A DNA stretch of 17,756 nucleotides from Flavobacterium psychrophilum (GTDB lineage Bacteria; Bacteroidota; Bacteroidia; Flavobacteriales; Flavobacteriaceae): the NCBI GenBank assembly GCA_945897545.1, contig CAMDGJ010000031.1, positions 1 through 17,756 on the forward strand, given 5' to 3'. Shown here in pieces: positions 1 to 5,560 of this stretch. Within the stretch, counting starts at the first letter, position 1; each line of letters starts with the position of its first letter. Under the pieces are notes generated by a model. It did no database searches. It was not told where the DNA came from and saw nothing but the letters and a program-made list of their open reading frames with translations. The translations under genes and the position numbers were made by a program.

Positions 1-335
1 CGACATATTTTGATACGGTTGTGACCAAATTAGGGCACATCACTTCCTTAGAATATGTTTCGGATAAAGTGGATGGTGCTTTGTCTTTTCGTGTAAAATC
101 AAATGAATATTTTATTCCAATTACTGGAAATATTGATGTTGCGGCTGAAATTGAAAAACTAACTACCGAGTTAATTTATACGAAAGGTTTCTTGAAATCA
201 GTTCAAAACAAATTGTCTAATCAGAAATTTGTAAACGGAGCTCCAGAGAAAGTTTTGGCAAACGAAAGACAAAAAGAAGCCGATGCATTGGCTAAAATTG
301 CAACATTGGAACAAAGTTTGGCTGGGTTGAAATAG
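1..335 (+). CDS. valS: Valine--tRNA ligase, C-terminal end (partial)
   Basis: This is the last 110 or so residues of valyl-tRNA synthetase, which charges tRNA-Val with valine in the cytoplasm. The reading frame is already open at base 3 (TYFDTVVTKLGHI...), so the gene begins outside the window. The visible part matches the ValRS tail: a short beta segment (SNEYFIPITGNIDVAAEIEK) followed by a charged helical stretch rich in Lys, Glu and Ala, with the conserved element KFVNGAPEKVLANERQK. In the family this forms the C-terminal coiled-coil arm that contacts the tRNA elbow. The stop TAG is at 333-335 and a strong hairpin follows 24 bases later. The GTG at 21 is an internal codon and not a start. 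The identification is secure. Confidence 0.93.
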   Translation, partial: TYFDTVVTKLGHITSLEYVSDKVDGALSFRVKSNEYFIPITGNIDVAAEIEKLTTELIYTKGFLKSVQNKLSNQKFVNGAPEKVLANERQKEADALAKIATLEQSLAGLK

Positions 336-358
336 ATTTAATACCGTTTTTAAAATAG

Positions 359-396
359 AAAATTCCAATGCTGAAATTTTTCAGGATTGGGATTTT
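359..396 (+). terminator. Intrinsic terminator after valS
   Basis: A 17-bp hairpin (359-375 with 380-396, loop ATTT) lies between two converging genes and is followed by a T-rich run. On the plus strand the stem has one G-G mismatch and one U-G wobble. On the minus strand the same positions become C-C and A-C mismatches, so it folds better as a terminator for valS. It may also stop transcription of the opposing gene. Confidence 0.75.
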
Positions 397-398
397 TC

Positions 399-872
399 TT
401 ATTCGGTTTTCTTCATCGAATAGCGAGTAGAACTAGGTTTTTCTTGTTGGATGCCTGAGATTTCAATAAGTAGGTGATCTTTGGCAAACGGTTTGTAAAC
501 GATTTTTCTAGGATAATCGTGTTCCGGGTTTTCAAAAACTAATTGCTTCGCTAGTGCAATGTTATGTTTGAAAGTTATAGCTTTGTCATTGTTTTGACCT
601 TTTACAGTTGCTATATAAAACAGTTCTTCGTCTTGTTGTTTCAAATGGATATTCTCAGAGTGCATGGTGTCTTTTCCTTTTATAAAATAGCTTTCGCCAA
701 TAAAGAGGCTGTCGTTTACTTTCCTCCAAATTTCTAACAGATTGCCTTCGTCAGACTTGTTTTCCCATTTTCCTAACAGCCAATCTTTGCCCACTATTTT
801 TGAAACCTGCTTTGATTTTTGGCAAGAAGCGAATAGCGTAATGGTTACGAGAATAATAATTGCTTTTTTCAT
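399..872 (-). CDS. Small lipoprotein with DUF6265-like domain
   Basis: The protein has 157 residues from the ATG at 872. It starts with a short lipoprotein signal (MKKAIIILVTITLFASC, lipobox F-A-S-C, acylated Cys17). The mature part has the pattern W-L-x-G-x-W then E-x-W...G-E-S-Y and a conserved F-E-N-P-E-H-D-Y-P-x-x-I segment, which I recognise as typical of the DUF6265 family, whose function is unknown. It probably sits in the outer or inner membrane as a small beta-rich lipoprotein. The frame stays open upstream to 1001, but that extension would put residues before the signal peptide and runs across a repeat (954-986), so I chose the inner start. A TATTTTTG element on the minus strand (899-906) fits a Bacteroidota -7 box, without a clear -33 partner. 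Confidence 0.8.
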   Translation of the reverse strand: MKKAIIILVTITLFASCQKSKQVSKIVGKDWLLGKWENKSDEGNLLEIWRKVNDSLFIGESYFIKGKDTMHSENIHLKQQDEELFYIATVKGQNNDKAITFKHNIALAKQLVFENPEHDYPRKIVYKPFAKDHLLIEISGIQQEKPSSTRYSMKKTE

Positions 873-953
873 AATGGGTTTATTTCGACTTAAGATTTCA
901 AAAATACAAAAAATACCATAAGATATAAAACGCAGTGGATTAGTTCGTATACG

Positions 954-986
954 CTGCGCTAGCACTTTGAATATCTGAGCGATCGG
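954..986 (+). repeat. Dispersed repeat, 33-nt copy
   Basis: This block begins CTGCGCTAGC and ends GAGCGATCGG. It matches 1894-1927 in the same orientation with a few substitutions and one indel. It lies upstream of the DUF6265 gene. The two copies bracket the carbinolamine dehydratase and the broken monooxygenase-like gene. Confidence 0.7.
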
Positions 987-1072
987 TACTTTCTTGTTCA
1001 AGTAACATCTACTGCATCAACTATTATTAGTAGTAATTTTAGCTTAAAATTAAGTTATTGACTATTAGATTT

Positions 1073-1345
1073 CTATAAAATTATTTTGTCTATCAATTTT
1101 GCTAATTCAATATCTTTTTCGGTTACACCAGCGGACGTATGAGTATTTAGTGTAATAGAAACTTTATTATAAACATTGGTCCATTCTGGGTGATGATCTT
1201 GTATTTCAGCATAAAAAGCAATTTTCGTCATAAAGCAAAAAGCATCTTTAAAATCTTTGAAAGAAAAGTCTTTTTGAATGGCATCATTTTCAAATTTCCA
1301 AGTTGGTACAGCTTTATTTGCTTCGTCTTGAGTTAATGTTTTCAT
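1073..1345 (-). CDS. Pterin-4a-carbinolamine dehydratase
   Basis: This complete 90-residue protein matches the usual PCD length of about 95-110. The enzyme dehydrates 4a-hydroxy-tetrahydropterin, recycling the pterin cofactor after aromatic amino acid hydroxylation. The signature is present: D-H-H-P-E-W at residues 50-55, then N-V-Y-N-K-V and the [13 protein letters not shown] segment. The catalytic histidines are His51, His52 and His69. The usual Gly of the THxxGGLT region is Ala72 here (S-A-G-V-T), a mild change. No phenylalanine hydroxylase gene is in the window, so the partner enzyme is elsewhere or the protein serves another pterin. The broken monooxygenase-like gene lies 85 bases upstream on the same strand and may once have been cotranscribed. 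Confidence 0.9.
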   Translation of the reverse strand: MKTLTQDEANKAVPTWKFENDAIQKDFSFKDFKDAFCFMTKIAFYAEIQDHHPEWTNVYNKVSITLNTHTSAGVTEKDIELAKLIDKIIL

Positions 1346-1430
1346 AAGTTTAATTTTTAATTGTTTTAAAGGAAAATTCTAATACGATAAAGGTATTAAA
1401 TAAGCGCGTCGCAAACCACAGAGTTCAGGA

Positions 1431-1754
1431 CTAATTGCTACCAAATATTTTTTTTGCTTCTTTCCAACCTATCAAATCTTCATTTTGTAAGCGCTGGGAT
1501 TGAATTTTAGAAGAGAAGTTTTTGGATTGTTTCATCGCTTCTATATGGGTACCCTTGCGATAAAACTCGTTGATATCCTTCTCATTTTCCCATAAAGTCA
1601 TGGTGTACCAAACCTTCAAATTCCAACTATCTGTTACTTTGTGTTTTCTGCAATTGGATTCTTTCAACTCTGCTATAATTTGCCCATTGAACTTAAAAAA
1701 AGCAATTAGTTTTGAATACGAAATTAGCTAGATTTTAGTGACGGATACGATCAT
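1431..1754 (-). pseudogene. Monooxygenase-like (ABM/DUF3291-type) gene with early TAG
   Basis: Read from the ATG at 1754, the minus strand gives MIVSVTKI, then TAG at codon 9 (1728-1730), then continues in the same frame for 98 codons (LISYSKLIAFFKFNGQIIAE...WNLKVWYTMTLWENEKD...) to the stop at 1431. The full 107-codon frame looks like a small dimeric alpha/beta-barrel protein of the antibiotic-biosynthesis-monooxygenase/DUF3291 kind, with the pattern W-Y-T-M-T-L-W-E-N-E followed by F-Y-R-K-G-T-H-I-E-A-M-K. TAG is one base from AAG (Lys) or CAG (Gln), so a single nonsense mutation explains it. The only start after the stop is a weak TTG at 1667, which would lose the first beta strand and helix. 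A sequencing error or a readthrough codon are the alternatives. The family name is from memory; the in-frame stop is directly visible. Confidence 0.72.
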
Positions 1755-1878
1755 AAGGTTTACTTGTAGTTGAAACAATACTTACAAAGATTATAATTTT
1801 AGGTTTATAAATGCAAAATAGCTACAAAAAATAATTTCTGTAGCTATTGTGGTATGTTATATCTGCTCTCGTTTGTGG

Positions 1879-1927
1879 GCACAGAATGCAATTCTGCGCT
1901 AGCGATTGTGGATATCCGAGCGATCGG
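1879..1927 (+). repeat. Palindromic repeat P1 plus 34-nt dispersed unit
   Basis: The 5' part (1879-1899) is a hairpin: GCAC, AGAAT, loop GCA, ATTCT, GCGC. The 3' part (1894-1927) is the second copy of the dispersed block seen at 954-986. The hairpin shares base and loop with those at 1981-2001 and 2664-2684 but has a different 5-bp stem. Confidence 0.65.
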
Positions 1928-1941
1928 GGGTTATTTATGCC

Positions 1942-1954
1942 GCGTTGTAAACGC
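1942..1954 (+). repeat. Short hairpin between the repeats
   Basis: A perfect 5-bp stem GCGTT/AACGC surrounds a GTA loop. It resembles the neighbouring palindromes in size and loop length, so it may be a diverged member. It is short enough to be chance. Confidence 0.35.
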
Positions 1955-1961
1955 TACGATG

Positions 1962-2009
1962 GTGTTCTAAATTAAAAATGGCACTCGTTGCAAACGAGCG
2001 CCAGTGGGA
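1962..2009 (+). repeat. Palindromic repeat P2 (direct repeat copy 1)
   Basis: This 48-nt unit begins GTGTTCTAAATT and ends CAGTGGGA. It is repeated at 2644-2692 with a single A inserted in the A run. It contains a hairpin (1979-2003) with 11-bp arms, one A-C mismatch and a GCA loop. The layout resembles REP-type elements moved by Y1 (RAYT) transposases; no transposase gene is present here. Confidence 0.8.
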
Positions 2010-2048
2010 AGCTGGGCTGGTACATAGCAAGTATTAGTAGGATGCTGC

Positions 2049-2157
2049 GCGAAGTCTCCCGACTTCGATCCCATTACTATATGACATTCTTACTTTAGCA
2101 GCCTTTATTCCTGTGTTTGTTGTTTGTTGGAATGGCTACGAAGTCGGGATACTTCGC
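2049..2157. repeat. Inverted pair of hairpins
   Basis: The block 2049-2067 matches the reverse complement of 2139-2157 at 18 of 19 positions. Each arm is itself a hairpin: CGAAGTC-TCCC-GACTTCG at 2050-2067 and CGAAGT-CGGGAT-ACTTCG at 2139-2156. The 71 bases between the arms show no gene. Confidence 0.7.
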
Positions 2158-2223
2158 AGAGCAATCACGATTATATTTTGCTGTCACGACTTATTCACAC
2201 TTCGCAGAGCTGGGGTATTAAAC

Positions 2224-2279
2224 GCACAAATGCTCAATTAAATACCGATGCCAAATATATGCACAAATGTTTAATTGAG
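2224..2279. repeat. Mixed direct and inverted repeat
   Basis: CTCAATTAAA (2233-2242) pairs perfectly with TTTAATTGAG (2270-2279). The 9-mer GCACAAATG occurs in direct orientation just before each arm (2224-2232 and 2261-2269). It could be a protein-binding site or a small duplication; nothing indicates which. Confidence 0.45.
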
Positions 2280-2643
2280 TACTAAAGCCCCACTATTGCA
2301 AAACCGCTGTTGTATGCCGTTTTTTCTTTACCGATTATATATTCAATCCTGACAACGATGGTTTTCTTAACATTGTCCCAACATAAAAAAGAGTTCAAAC
2401 CATAATACCTGGTATTGGCTTAGCCTAGAAATATTTATACAAAGTCACACCTTTCCACAAAGTTAGTTTGATATGGGACGTGCTCAGAATAGTTTTGGAG
2501 CGTATTATTTAAAAAACAATCAGTTGATAGAGTTTTTTCTTCTATTTATAAAATATAAAAGTGTGAGAGGAACAACTAAATGCATGACTGCAAGAGATAA
2601 AGCATAAGCTGTTGTAACATTCGGTATTACCATAAATGGACTA

Positions 2644-2692
2644 GTGTTCTAAATTAAAAAATGGCACTCGTTGCAAACGAGCGCCAGTGGGA
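2644..2692 (+). repeat. Palindromic repeat P3 (direct repeat copy 2)
   Basis: This is the second copy of the 1962-2009 unit and is identical except for one extra A. The hairpin core is 2662-2686. It replaces the remainder of the recombinase gene: the coding frame of the integrase stub enters the repeat at 2692 and reaches a stop at its far side (2641-2643). Confidence 0.8.
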
Positions 2693-2916
2693 CCTTCGGC
2701 ATCAGCAATCTTTTGAGATAATGCAGCATTCATCCGGGCACTGTTGGAATGGTTCTTTTTAACTTTCTGCTTTACTTCATCCCACTCGTTCTCTTTGAGC
2801 TTTAGTCCAGCAGTGATAAATTTCGTTTTTCTATCTTTTATAATTCGGATATACAAAGGGCTGTGTCCTGTTTGATCTACCTGGTGCGTTCTTAAAATAA
2901 GTTTAATTGATGCCAT
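2693..2916 (-). pseudogene. Tyrosine recombinase, N-terminal stub
   Basis: From the ATG at 2916 about 74 residues match the arm-DNA-binding domain of Bacteroidota tyrosine recombinases: MASIKLILRTHQVD...HSPLYIRIIKDRKTKFITAG, then W-D-E-V-K-Q-K-V-K-K-N-H-S-N-S-A-R-M-N. This domain binds the arm sites of an integrative element. The SAM-like domain and the catalytic domain with its R-H-R-Y residues are absent. The frame runs straight into palindromic repeat P3, which adds 17 residues (PTGARLQRVPF...) encoded by repeat DNA and then a stop. The gene is therefore truncated and cannot recombine DNA. It marks a lost mobile element beside the toxin-antitoxin pair. Confidence 0.85.
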
Positions 2917-3455
2917 AAAGTTAGTAATTTAGAAAGGTTGTACTATATTTGTAAAGTAATGCAAACGAGTGAAAGTATTGTAAATACTAGGTTTTCATTC
3001 GGGTGCATCGTGATACGAAGGTACAACATTGGGTACAACAAAACAAGTATTTCGTTGCTTTTTTGTGCTTTATTCTGCTTTTACTAATTTCACAATGTCA
3101 ATGAATACGGCACTTTAAGTGCAAATGGGAGGGTGGAATGAAAAGTTGTAGATAACTTGTATATATGTCCGATAAAATCATACTTATCCGCCCCAAATTG
3201 GCTGTATAGGTCTCATAAACGACAGACTTTATACTTTCCAAATATATAACTTAATACCGAAAATACTGATTAAAAAATATTAATTTTTATATCATTAACA
3301 AATCTAACTCCTTTTCTCTCAGGGATTTTACGGGAAACCGTAAAAGGTTGTTTTTTTTGCAAATTTTTTTAGTTTCAGAAGGAATGATGGTTCTAAATGG
3401 CTTCTCGATACAATCTGACACAAAAGCGGAATCAGTCAAAGTGCCAATCTAAAGA
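2917..3455. other. Intergenic region behind the integrase stub
   Basis: No gene is supported in these 540 bases. Visible elements are two direct copies of GGTACAACA (3020-3028 and 3032-3040), a TATATTTG box on the plus strand (2944-2951) without a -33 partner, and a stable hairpin with a T run (3326-3358). The rest is AT-rich and probably the former control region of the integrase plus the tail of the AbiE operon. Confidence 0.5.
3326..3358 (+). terminator. GNRA-loop hairpin with T run
   Basis: TTTTACGG and CCGTAAAA form a perfect 8-bp stem closed by a GAAA tetraloop. Five bases later a run of eight T follows (3351-3358). The loop and the T run both point to the plus strand, yet no plus-strand gene lies upstream. 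It could end a small RNA or be left from lost DNA. Confidence 0.4.
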
Positions 3456-4451
3456 TTATTTTTTGGCATTGATTTGTTGTTGTATCCACGCTATTCTTTC
3501 CATTAATTTTTCAAAAGAAAGCGAGTTGCCGTAAATCATATTTTGTTGCATTATTTCATAATCTTTTTGCCATTCCTTTAGGATACTTGCTGGCGGAATA
3601 ATACTGATTTTTGAGGGTGAATGATTAGCGTAATCAATGCCTCTTACAGGAGTAACAATACTTCTATGATTTACAATTCCTTGATATAAAATCTTGTCTG
3701 AAATGGCTGTTTGAAAATAGGGGGTATCTATTAATTTTTCTAAGTCATACAGATGTCGGCTCAATCTGTCAGTTCGAATTTTATCGGTATGTTTTTGAAA
3801 TTCTTCGTGCAAAAGAAACACTTTTTCCAAAAAGGTACGTTCTGGATTTACGGTTGCTACCGTAATGGGTTGGTCAGCGAAAGATTGATCAGGATAGTGT
3901 TCTCCTACCAAAGAAGAAAACATTCTGGGAGAACAAGGTTCCATCAAAGAGCGACTGCCAATTTCGACTAAAATACGTGGTTTTAGGTAGGCTGACGTCG
4001 CACTTAGTTCGGGATAATAGATTTCGATAATTAAGGGGTCTTGGTCGGTATCTTTTGTTGGTGCTAATTGTATTTTTAAATCGGTGAAACCTGCTTTTTC
4101 AAATTTCTCTTTTAGTTGGGGGAAGAAAACAGTGGAGATGAATTGGAAAGATGCCTTGCGTAATTTACTGACTTGGGTTTTGCTCATTTCGGCATCAAAA
4201 CCTAAATATCTTCTATCCAGTGCCAAATCAATATCTTCCGAGAAACGTTCTATTGTATTCCAGGCTTTGCTTAATGAAGTGCCTCCTTTGAAAACAATGT
4301 GCGGAGCACAATCTAGAGTAAAAATTAATCCTAACGTTTGTGTTACCCACCAATCCTTTTCAATAGCCTGAATGGGAAGTCCTGTTTTGGTTCTGATTTG
4401 TTCAAAAATCAGTATTTTTTCTTCTTTATCTAGGTCTAAAAATGTTTTCAT
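3456..4451 (-). CDS. Type IV toxin AbiEii, nucleotidyltransferase
   Basis: This 331-residue protein is the toxin half of a type IV toxin-antitoxin system. AbiEii proteins are DNA-polymerase-beta-fold nucleotidyltransferases that stop growth, and the related MenT toxins modify tRNA. The motifs are present in order: E-K-D-W-W-V-T at 31-37, K-G-G-T-S-L-S-K at 55-62, S-E-D-I-D-L at 71-76 with metal ligands Asp73 and Asp75, E-R-T-F-L-E-K-V at 204-211 with conserved Lys210, and R-H-L-Y-D-L at 232-237. Length and motifs indicate an intact enzyme. The start ATG (4449-4451) overlaps the antitoxin stop as ATGA, so the two are translationally coupled. The setting beside a dead integrase fits an acquired defence or stability module. 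Confidence 0.9.
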   Translation of the reverse strand: MKTFLDLDKEEKILIFEQIRTKTGLPIQAIEKDWWVTQTLGLIFTLDCAPHIVFKGGTSLSKAWNTIERFSEDIDLALDRRYLGFDAEMSKTQVSKLRKASFQFISTVFFPQLKEKFEKAGFTDLKIQLAPTKDTDQDPLIIEIYYPELSATSAYLKPRILVEIGSRSLMEPCSPRMFSSLVGEHYPDQSFADQPITVATVNPERTFLEKVFLLHEEFQKHTDKIRTDRLSRHLYDLEKLIDTPYFQTAISDKILYQGIVNHRSIVTPVRGIDYANHSPSKISIIPPASILKEWQKDYEIMQQNMIYGNSLSFEKLMERIAWIQQQINAKK

Positions 4452-5062
4452 TCGTTTGCTATTACTTTTTTTAGAATAGTTGCAATCCAGACTGGTGCTA
4501 GTTTGCTATCGTGAATAATGTTTGTTGTTTTTTCCTTTTTTAGTTGCTCCAAAATGATTGTTTCGGTTCTCTCATTCAGTTTGTTTTTTCCAATGGTTTT
4601 TAAAGCCTGAATTACCAAACCACTTATTTCGCCTTTTGCAATCAGATTTTTGGGTGTTGTTTTTTTTAAATTAACGGTTTGTTTTCCAATATTTACAGTT
4701 CTTGGAGCACCATCGGTTAGATACACCAATTTCATAGGTACTTGTGTACTCAATCCTAATAAATATTGGGCTTGTATGCCTGTAGGCACTATTCGGAATT
4801 GGTCTTTTTTGGCAATGGCAGCTATTACTTCTTCGGCACCAGGAATTATTTTCCCAACGAGTTTGCTTTCTTTTGGGATTACATAAATACCTTGAGCCAC
4901 GCGTACTATTTTTTCATTTTCTTTTAGGCGTTGTAATGCCTTACGAATAGCGCTTGGTTCGGCTAATTCGCCAAATTGTTCAATAAAAAACAAAGTGCTA
5001 GGCTTTGCTTTTTTCATTTTATTGAATATATTTTGTTCTATATTTTGAGGTTCTTTTTTCAT
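4448..5062 (-). CDS. Type IV antitoxin AbiEi (DUF6088-type)
   Basis: This 204-residue antitoxin belongs to the adjacent AbiEii toxin. Residues about 23-62 form a winged helix-turn-helix (FFIEQFGELAEPSAIRKALQ then RVAQGIYVIP), the DNA-binding part of AbiEi proteins. The C-terminal two thirds (G-A-E-E-V-I-A-A-I, I-V-P-T-G-I-Q-A, L-V-Y-L-T-D-G) is the part needed to neutralise toxin in the family. I chose the ATG at 5062: the frame is open to 5278, but the extra 72 codons lie over three operator-like palindromes and would make the protein too long. The start lies 5 bases from the nearest palindrome and 10 from a TATATTTG promoter box, implying a very short leader. AbiEi proteins usually repress their own promoter, and the layout fits this. 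Neutralisation in this family is not by direct protein binding. Confidence 0.88.
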   Translation of the reverse strand: MKKEPQNIEQNIFNKMKKAKPSTLFFIEQFGELAEPSAIRKALQRLKENEKIVRVAQGIYVIPKESKLVGKIIPGAEEVIAAIAKKDQFRIVPTGIQAQYLLGLSTQVPMKLVYLTDGAPRTVNIGKQTVNLKKTTPKNLIAKGEISGLVIQALKTIGKNKLNERTETIILEQLKKEKTTNIIHDSKLAPVWIATILKKVIANE

Positions 5063-5066
5063 AATC

Positions 5067-5097
5067 TTGTCACAAATATAGTAAATATTTGTGACAA
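5067..5097. promoter_or_regulatory. Operator O1, perfect 31-bp palindrome
   Basis: Arms TTGTCACAAATAT (5067-5079) and ATATTTGTGACAA (5085-5097) are perfect inverted repeats around a 5-nt spacer AGTAA. The site covers the predicted -7 box of the AbiE operon and begins 5 bases from the antitoxin start codon, so a bound protein would block transcription. The best candidate ligand is the AbiEi winged helix. Confidence 0.85.
5073..5080 (-). promoter_or_regulatory. Predicted -7 box of the abiEi-abiEii operon
   Basis: On the minus strand the bases read TATATTTG, a full match to the Bacteroidota TAnnTTTG element. The start codon is 10 bases downstream, so the transcript would be leaderless or nearly so. 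No good -33 TTTG lies at the usual 19-base spacing. The box is inside operator O1. Confidence 0.55.
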
Positions 5098-5167
5098 AAT
5101 ATGTTTTGAATTCAAAAAGTTTAAAATAGAATAATCTCCTATGATATATGGTTTTAGGCGCAGGTAT

Positions 5168-5198
5168 GTGTCGCACATTTAGGATAAATTTGCGACAA
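5168..5198. promoter_or_regulatory. Operator O2, diverged 31-bp palindrome
   Basis: Arms GTGTCGCACATTT and AAATTTGCGACAA lie around a 5-nt spacer AGGAT. Geometry is the same as O1. The right arm matches O1 at 11 of 13 positions. The TCACA/TGTGA core of O1 is changed on both arms to TCGCA/TGCGA, so symmetry is kept. This suggests a maintained binding site. Confidence 0.7.
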
Positions 5199-5247
5199 AA
5201 ATTAAAGTGTTTTTTGAAATTTATTCTTGGTTTTGAAATTCTTGATT

Positions 5248-5278
5248 TTGTCACAAATACAACCTTTTTTTGTGACAA
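5248..5278. promoter_or_regulatory. Operator O3, 31-bp palindrome
   Basis: Arms TTGTCACAAATAC and TTTTTTGTGACAA lie around a 5-nt spacer AACCT. The left arm matches O1 at 12 of 13 positions and the right arm at 11 of 13. It is centred 181 bases upstream of O1. Confidence 0.8.
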
Positions 5279-5371
5279 ATTCTTTTAATTTTTTATGTCA
5301 TTTTCTAAAGTTAAAGCTTTTTAGTGAATGATTTTATAGTAAATCGCAAACGTGTCTTTAGGATAATTTCC

Positions 5372-5449
5372 TAGCCCAGATAGAAATGGAAATCCTTTTA
5401 TGCCGGTGTTCGGAATAAAAGATTGTAATGTATAGCTGCAAATAGCTCC
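5372..5449 (+). ncRNA. Structured dispersed repeat, copy A (Flavo-1-like?)
   Basis: The block starts TAGCCCAGATAGAAATGGAA and ends TATAGCTGCAAATAGCTCC. Its centre is a hairpin in which ATC, TTTTAT and CCG pair with CGG, ATAAAA and GAT around a GTGTT loop (about 5392-5424). The two ends recur at 14683-14826 on the other strand around a different, longer centre. This type of element is common between genes in Flavobacterium; I suspect it is the Flavo-1 RNA family but cannot test this. It lies upstream of prfA. Confidence 0.5.
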
Positions 5450-5493
5450 AGATTGCCACACAATTCGTTCCTCATTGTTCGCAATGACAATCT
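5450..5493 (+). repeat. Imperfect palindromic intergenic repeat
   Basis: AGATTGCCA (5450-5458) pairs with TGACAATCT (5485-5493) at 8 of 9 positions. The interior TTCGTTCCTC...GCAATGAC resembles a widespread bacterial intergenic repeat. It directly abuts copy A of the structured element, ending 12 bases before the prfA -33 box. Confidence 0.5.
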
Positions 5494-5505
5494 CAATTAT
5501 GAACC

Positions 5506-5536
5506 TTGCAAACTGCAATACTTTTTCGTATTTTTG
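5506..5536 (+). promoter_or_regulatory. prfA promoter
   Basis: TTG (5506-5508), 20 bases, then TATTTTTG (5529-5536) matches the Bacteroidota -33/-7 pattern TTTG-N19-TAnnTTTG. Transcription would start near 5542, giving a leader of about 20 bases before the prfA ATG, with a weak AAAGGA ribosome site. Confidence 0.75.
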
Positions 5537-5560
5537 CACTCCAAATAAAGGATTAAGAAT

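Larger units (their letters stand above)
2010..2643. other. Gene-free stretch between two direct repeats
   Basis: No convincing gene lies here. It holds an inverted pair of hairpins (2049-2157), a 12-nt direct repeat ACTTCGCAGAGC (2151-2162 and 2199-2210), a second inverted repeat (2233-2279) and otherwise AT-rich DNA. A 44-codon frame at 2473-2607 (+, MGRAQNSFGAYYLKNNQLIE...) has no recognisable homology and is probably chance. The stretch is bounded on both sides by copies of the same palindromic repeat in the same orientation, so it may be the residue of an insertion or of a deletion between repeats. Confidence 0.5.

Noticed and set aside
2473..2607. 44-codon frame MGRAQNSFGAYYLK...
   Set aside because: No homology, no promoter or ribosome site, and it lies in repeat-rich debris.
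2641..2916. A complete 91-residue protein.
   Set aside because: Its last 17 residues are encoded by palindromic repeat P3; it is a cut integrase gene.
5067..5278. The TGTGA/TCACA half-sites could be CRP-type binding sites.
   Set aside because: The order here is TCACA then TGTGA, opposite to the CRP consensus TGTGA-N6-TCACA, and the conserved spacing is 13-5-13.
5063..5278. In-frame N-terminal extension of the antitoxin up to 5278.
   Set aside because: It would cover three operators and the promoter, and would exceed the normal family length by about 70 residues.
5321..5539. Minus-strand reading frame of 72 codons before prfA.
   Set aside because: It consists of two intergenic repeat elements and the prfA promoter; the peptide resembles nothing known.
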